The notes under the pieces: model-generated
Databases searched by the model: none
Seen by the model: only the letters and a program-made list of their open reading frames with translations
Told to the model about the DNA's origin: nothing
Assembly: GCA_964458015.1 (NCBI GenBank)
Contig: CAYWGR010000126.1
Coordinates: forward strand, 1-16,446
Length of the DNA stretch: 16,446 nucleotides
Direction of reading: 5' to 3'
Source of the DNA: CAYWGR01 sp964458015
Lineage (GTDB): Bacteria > Planctomycetota > Planctomycetia > Pirellulales > Thermoguttaceae
In this document: in pieces, positions 13,501 to 16,446 of the stretch
Position numbering within the stretch: the first letter of the stretch is position 1
Layout: each line of letters starts with the position of its first letter
Position numbers and translations under genes: made by a program

Positions 13501-14707
13501 CAAGCCGCTGCAACAAACGCTCGCGCTCGCTCGGATCCTGCCACAATCCGATCTCGGTTGCCTGATGCCCGATCACCTCTTCCCGGCTATACCCTGAGAT
13601 TGTTTCGAAAGAGTCGTTCACCGCAACCACGCAATGATCCTTGATGCGCGTAATTGCCAAGATGCTGGGACTCGATTGGAATGCTTTAGTGAATTTATCC
13701 TCCGCCTGCTTGCGATCCGTGACATCAAGCAATAAGCCGTTCCAAATCGTTTCGTCTTCCACTTGGACGGGCTGCGACATGCACTTAATGTGCTTTCGAC
13801 CTCCCGTCGGCTTGATAAACTTTCCTTCAAAGTCCCACGGACTGTGCGTCCGAACCACCTCTTGGATCGATGTCACGAATCTGTCGCGGTCTTCCGGCGC
13901 GACGCAGGCGATAAACCGCTCGACCCATGTGCCAAGGGGCTCTACGGGCAAATCAAACGTGTCTTGTGAACGTTCATCCACATAGTAAACGCCCCATGTG
14001 CCGTCGTCCCTCGCGAAAAATTGGTACGTGAATCCGGGCAGATTATTGGCAATCGTTCGAAACCGCTGTTCGCTTTCGCGCAGCGATTGTTCCGTCCGCT
14101 TGCGATGTAGAACATTTTCAATCGCATCACATGCCAACTGAATCCACTGGTCGATTTCCGGAGCCCACTCGATCGGCTGAAAATAAGATCGAAAACCGAT
14201 GCAGCCGATGATTTGTTCGCCCTGACCGTGCAGCGGAATGTTCAAATGCGACTTCACGCCTTGGCTTTCGTAGCTCTGGCGCTCGGCTGCCGCTTCCGGC
14301 GGAAGATCCTCCAAGGTGCGCAGCCGGACGGTCTTTCCTTCAAACAATTGCTGTTCCGTCCAGGCAAACACGCCTAGGGGAACCCGCCGTAAATTCCGGT
14401 TGATATCGGGAACCGCGGAAGCATGCCAATCGTATGTCAAGGTCCATGTCGACTGGTCCGAGGAAAGCTCGATCACAAACCCCGCATCGGCGCCGATGAA
14501 TTGACAGACTTCCTGCAAGGCTTGTTGGACGTGGTAGTCGATCTCAGATCCGGCACAGCTCACGAAACGCGCCATGATCCTGTTGATCAATGCGCCAAAG
14601 GCAATTTGCTTTTGAAGCTTTGCCTCGGCCTGCTGCGGATCAAGAACGACAACGCTCTTGACAGGTCCGAATCCCGCGGCGGAAAAACTCGCAACATCAT
14701 CCAACAT
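10577..14707 (-). CDS. Soluble hybrid histidine kinase: GAF, five PAS, HisKA, HATPase_c, receiver
   Basis: A 1,376-residue hybrid sensor kinase without transmembrane segments, so cytosolic. Domains in order: GAF (about 38-203); PAS1 (212-335); PAS2 (338-455); PAS3 (458-582); PAS4 (583-724); PAS5 (727-866); a coiled coil (about 866-925); HisKA with phosphoacceptor H932 in SHELRTPL; HATPase_c with N1050 in NLAGNAVKYT, DTGSGI (1079-1084) and GVGLGL (1105-1110); and a receiver (1170-1288) with acidic pair E1175/D1176, phosphoacceptor D1219, T1249 and K1271. All catalytic residues are present. PAS4 and PAS5 are near-duplicates. The helical tail (about 1300-1370) resembles a histidine phosphotransfer bundle in position but has no histidine. 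A phosphotransfer partner and output regulator must be elsewhere. ATG 14707 follows a G-rich GGTGAGGG. The signal sensed is unknown. Confidence 0.93.
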   Translation of the reverse strand: MLDDVASFSAAGFGPVKSVVVLDPQQAEAKLQKQIAFGALINRIMARFVSCAGSEIDYHVQQALQEVCQFIGADAGFVIELSSDQSTWTLTYDWHASAVPDINRNLRRVPLGVFAWTEQQLFEGKTVRLRTLEDLPPEAAAERQSYESQGVKSHLNIPLHGQGEQIIGCIGFRSYFQPIEWAPEIDQWIQLACDAIENVLHRKRTEQSLRESEQRFRTIANNLPGFTYQFFARDDGTWGVYYVDERSQDTFDLPVEPLGTWVERFIACVAPEDRDRFVTSIQEVVRTHSPWDFEGKFIKPTGGRKHIKCMSQPVQVEDETIWNGLLLDVTDRKQAEDKFTKAFQSSPSILAITRIKDHCVVAVNDSFETISGYSREEVIGHQATEIGLWQDPSERERLLQRLAVEGTVRNEECHFRIKNGDIFIGLTSMDTIEIDDEGCYLVVIIDITEQKRAENALRQSEERFRRFAEASLHGFGMCELAGQMIYLNAAAYRILEEDPGANIAAKTFYQYYMPADQERLRNEILPILLDKGQWAGEFMLVSTQGKLTPTEQSIFLIRDEQGVPLMIGNIATDITERKQAEERLLNAEKELQEVINGSPVPSFVIDRNHNLTHWNEAIERLTGFKSKDVLGAPYPSQQLYGNVRPCMADVLLDSKMEEMDRLYAGKYQKSEALENTFQATDYFPTLGERGKWLTFSASLLKDAQGSVIGAIETLVDITDRKQAEERLLNAQTELSEVINGSPIPTFVIDTNHIVTHWNEAAEKITGYKTKDVLGTAYPWKAFYDHPRPCMADLLLDSASEEIDRLYVGKYKKSEILENTFEATDFFPPVGKDGKWLTFTASLLKDAQGNVIGAIETLEDVTNRVLAEKEVKQYQDHLEELVEDRTRELEASRKEALQLMQEANVQKQRTEEAMLAAETANRAKSIFLANMSHELRTPLTAVLGFTQLLYDDSTLGEHQRENLEIVHRSGEHLLELINDILDISKIEAGRIGVQETVFDLRHVLETIEEMMRIRANAKGVQFLLQCDLDLPRYVRTDAKKLRQILINLAGNAVKYTQEGNVVLRVRQDGQENVLYCEVEDTGSGIQADDLPKLFDRFIQVGQSHEGVGLGLYISRKLVELLGGRISVESTWGKGSKFFFHIHCKPCLSYESEHRRAKQKVLGLAPGQRAPRVLIAEDKLETRIFVTRILETAGFQVIQAENGQEAITQFETNQPDLILMDMRMPVLDGYGAMRQIKSTERGKTTPIIAVTASAFDEERAKIISAGADDYLGKPIQVEELFDKIQAHLGIVYTYADAQPSATFDGTTRLGEMVARLPESMVANLTAAISTLDIDQFKALLPEVSSYDSALSEQLKKMAEGCEIAKLATLFKARKKTPV
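12119..12955 (-). repeat. Tandem duplication encoding PAS4 and PAS5 of the hybrid kinase
   Basis: Kinase residues 585-720 and 727-863 share long stretches: INGSP.P.FVID.NH, THWNEA, RPCMAD, LLDS, GKY.KSE.LENTF.AT, KWLTF.ASLLKDAQG and VIGAIETL. This indicates an internal duplication of a whole PAS unit. Both copies keep a Cys in RPCMAD (646 and 789). Confidence 0.85.
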
Positions 14708-15017
14708 CCCTCACCCCGCTGCTCTCTCGAACATAATGGGATCCCCCAGGCCGAACGCCGACGTCCAAGAGATGCCGATAGAAGCATCCCCGCAACTATA
14801 CGTCCAGGTTTTACGCCAAGAGAACTAGACGCTAAAGAGGGAGGGCTCGCACGCGGTTTGTGGCGAATATAACGGAACAACGGACGGCAAGGAGAAGAAA
14901 ATATCGCCTATTGAGGAAGAAAAAGCGTGTTCTATTGCATCCAGGCGCGGTGTCTCCGTAGTGTGGCAATTGTCCCAAGTGGAACAAGACGAATTTCCAC
15001 CAGTGGGAATCAAAACG
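14708..15017. other. Gap between the DUF1570-like gene and the kinase
   Basis: This 310-bp stretch shows no convincing gene on either strand. As the leader of the minus-strand kinase, it may hold the kinase promoter; TTATAT near 14868-14873 on the minus strand is a weak -10 candidate with no good -35. A weak inverted repeat TTCCACCAGTGGGAA lies at about 14995-15009. No rho-independent terminator for the upstream minus-strand gene is evident. Confidence 0.4.
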
Positions 15018-16445
15018 CTATTTCGCGGCCTTCTCCGGGCTCTCTTTTCCGCTTTCGATAAACCGATGATACTGCTTATCGAGCTCGCGATAGCTTGTCT
15101 TACAAAGGCCGGAAAGGGTGTCGAGATTGTCGCGGCCGGAATAGACGGCGGCCAAATAAGAAACCAAGGCGTCGCGATACTGGCCGCTGTTGTAATAAAC
15201 CAAGAAGTGGGTCAGCCCGGCCGCTTGGCTGTAAAGCGTGGCAATGCGAGGATCGGTTTGAAGCTTTTCCATCCCAAACGCGGTGAATTCATCAAGCGGC
15301 ACGTAAAACTTATCGACCAGCAAACGATACTGAGCCGCATGAAGACGCTGATCGTCGAACCCGCCCAATACCCAAAAGCCGTCCTCCTGGCGAAGCGATT
15401 CCATATACATAGCAATGCCTTCGATGATCCAGAAATTGGCCCTTCGCCCCACATCGGGAGCAATGGGCCGCGATTCGTGGAACAACTGATGCGTTGCCTC
15501 GTGGTACAACGTGCGGTCGTCGGCCTCTTTATCGGCGAAAAAGAACGCGCACCGGGGCCGTTCCAGATAAATGCCCGCCGTCTCGATATTCGGCAGCGAT
15601 GCCCGCAAGGTCTCTTCATAGTCCTTGCGATCTCGAAAATACATGACATTATGCTGCGGCGGCGCAGCCTGCGATTTCGGCCGGCCGTCGAACATGGCCA
15701 TCACGTCCGCCTCCGAAGCGTAATAGCGGACGAACATTTGCCGCCATAAGCGATTGAGCCTTTCCAGTTTCACGGCCAATGCCGCGCCGGCCTCGATGCT
15801 GTGGTCCGTGTGGATCATATAATGCTCGGTCTCCAAGGTCCAGCCCGAGCGAATGTCGCTGTGCCGCTCGGCGTCTTCCTTCGCCGATATCCAGCGGCCG
15901 TCGTTGTAACGCTGGCCTTCTTCATAGCGTCGCAGATACGCCTTGGGCAGCCAGCCGAACTTCTCACTCCAAATCTGCCCCGCGCGCAGTTTCTTCACCT
16001 CATAGGCCGTATGCCATTGCTCGCGAAATTTTTGATAGCCGAACAAGCGTCGAGCGGGCTCGTAGTCGGGATCCGCCTGAAGCGAGGCGATGGCCAATTC
16101 GAAACCCAAACCCGCTCGGCCGGTCTTTACGGCCTGCCGCGCCATGTCGTAGAGAGCCATCGCATGATCGCGCCGCAGGCGGCCCAAACGCGAATCCCAT
16201 TCCACGAGCTTCGGCGATGCGTCTTCAGACAATTTCGGCGGCCCGATCGCTTCCGGCAAAATCGGCACATACAGCTTGCAAGAATCGCTAGGGCCAAGCG
16301 TGTGACGGGTCTTCCTTGCCTCGGCCGGCAACTCGTTCTTTTCGCACCAGCGGGCTAATTGCTCGATCTCCGCGGCGTATTTATTCCGCAACTCCGCCGC
16401 CGCTCGGCCAATATCAGCGGCCGATGAGCGCGAGACACTCGCCAT
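15018..16445 (-). CDS. DUF1570-like putative zinc metalloprotease (5' end probably outside window)
   Basis: 475 residues are visible, from an ATG two bases inside the window edge. The C-terminal part (about 200-460) resembles the DUF1570 family, abundant in planctomycetes and related to the gluzincin peptidases. It has HEATH at 315-319 (ligands H315, H319; catalytic E316) and a plausible third ligand E342 in IEGIAMYMES, 23 residues later. The first 190 residues are helical and charged, with a short repeat-like region around 95-145. No signal peptide is visible at the current start. Family members are often exported, so the true N-terminus with a signal probably lies beyond 16446 and this start may be an internal Met. 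The substrate is unknown. It shares its orientation with the downstream kinase across a 310-bp gap, and no functional link is evident. Confidence 0.75.
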   Translation of the reverse strand: MASVSRSSAADIGRAAAELRNKYAAEIEQLARWCEKNELPAEARKTRHTLGPSDSCKLYVPILPEAIGPPKLSEDASPKLVEWDSRLGRLRRDHAMALYDMARQAVKTGRAGLGFELAIASLQADPDYEPARRLFGYQKFREQWHTAYEVKKLRAGQIWSEKFGWLPKAYLRRYEEGQRYNDGRWISAKEDAERHSDIRSGWTLETEHYMIHTDHSIEAGAALAVKLERLNRLWRQMFVRYYASEADVMAMFDGRPKSQAAPPQHNVMYFRDRKDYEETLRASLPNIETAGIYLERPRCAFFFADKEADDRTLYHEATHQLFHESRPIAPDVGRRANFWIIEGIAMYMESLRQEDGFWVLGGFDDQRLHAAQYRLLVDKFYVPLDEFTAFGMEKLQTDPRIATLYSQAAGLTHFLVYYNSGQYRDALVSYLAAVYSGRDNLDTLSGLCKTSYRELDKQYHRFIESGKESPEKAAK

Positions 16446-16446
16446 G

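Noticed and set aside
1..16446. CRISPR array
   Set aside because: No regularly spaced direct repeats of 20-40 bp were seen anywhere in the window.

Overview
The window looks like chromosomal DNA of a planctomycete, probably of the Pirellulales type. This is inferred from a Tat-exported sugar isomerase/epimerase-like protein, a DUF1570-type HExxH protein, a large soluble multi-PAS hybrid kinase, fairly G+C-rich codons, wide intergenic gaps and weak Shine-Dalgarno sites. No 16S or marker-gene comparison was possible, so the assignment is provisional.

Left flank (1-6310, all + strand): a secreted TIM-barrel isomerase/epimerase-like protein (85-1059), asparaginyl-tRNA synthetase asnS (1270-2697), a polytopic GT-C/ArnT-like membrane protein (2727-4259), a GAF + SpoIIE/PP2C-type protein whose metal-binding aspartates are largely replaced (4602-6182), and a tRNA-Leu(GAG) gene (6227-6310) whose promoter overlaps the stop codon of the preceding gene.

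Centre (6259-10499): a compact integrated element. The last 54 bp of the tRNA-Leu region (6259-6312) recur perfectly at 10446-10499, as expected for attL/attR of a tRNA-targeting element with a 4,187-bp unit. It carries only two substantial genes: an AAA+ ATPase (6686-7660) and, 5 bp downstream, a subtilisin-family serine protease (7666-10257) with an intact D319/H352/S617 triad. The pair matches the IetA/IetS module, known as a plasmid-stability toxin-antitoxin pair and reported as an anti-phage defence system. No integrase, excisionase, replication or transfer gene is present. Just inside the att repeats lies a perfect 14-bp inverted repeat (6380-6393 and 10389-10402), with related GTGTC/GACAC motifs nearby. 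A promoter-like TTGTCA-N16-GATAAT, with its -35 box in the loop of a terminator-like hairpin, precedes a 30-codon leader ORF whose stop overlaps the ATPase start (TAATG).

Right flank (10500-16446, - strand): the tRNA's presumed original terminator, now cut off from the gene and shared with a convergent 1,376-residue hybrid histidine kinase (GAF, five PAS, HisKA, HATPase_c, receiver; 10577-14707). Beyond it is a DUF1570-like putative metalloprotease (15018-16445) running off the window end.

The main discovery candidate is the element itself: an apparently integrase-less, tRNA-anchored cassette dedicated to one IetAS-type module.
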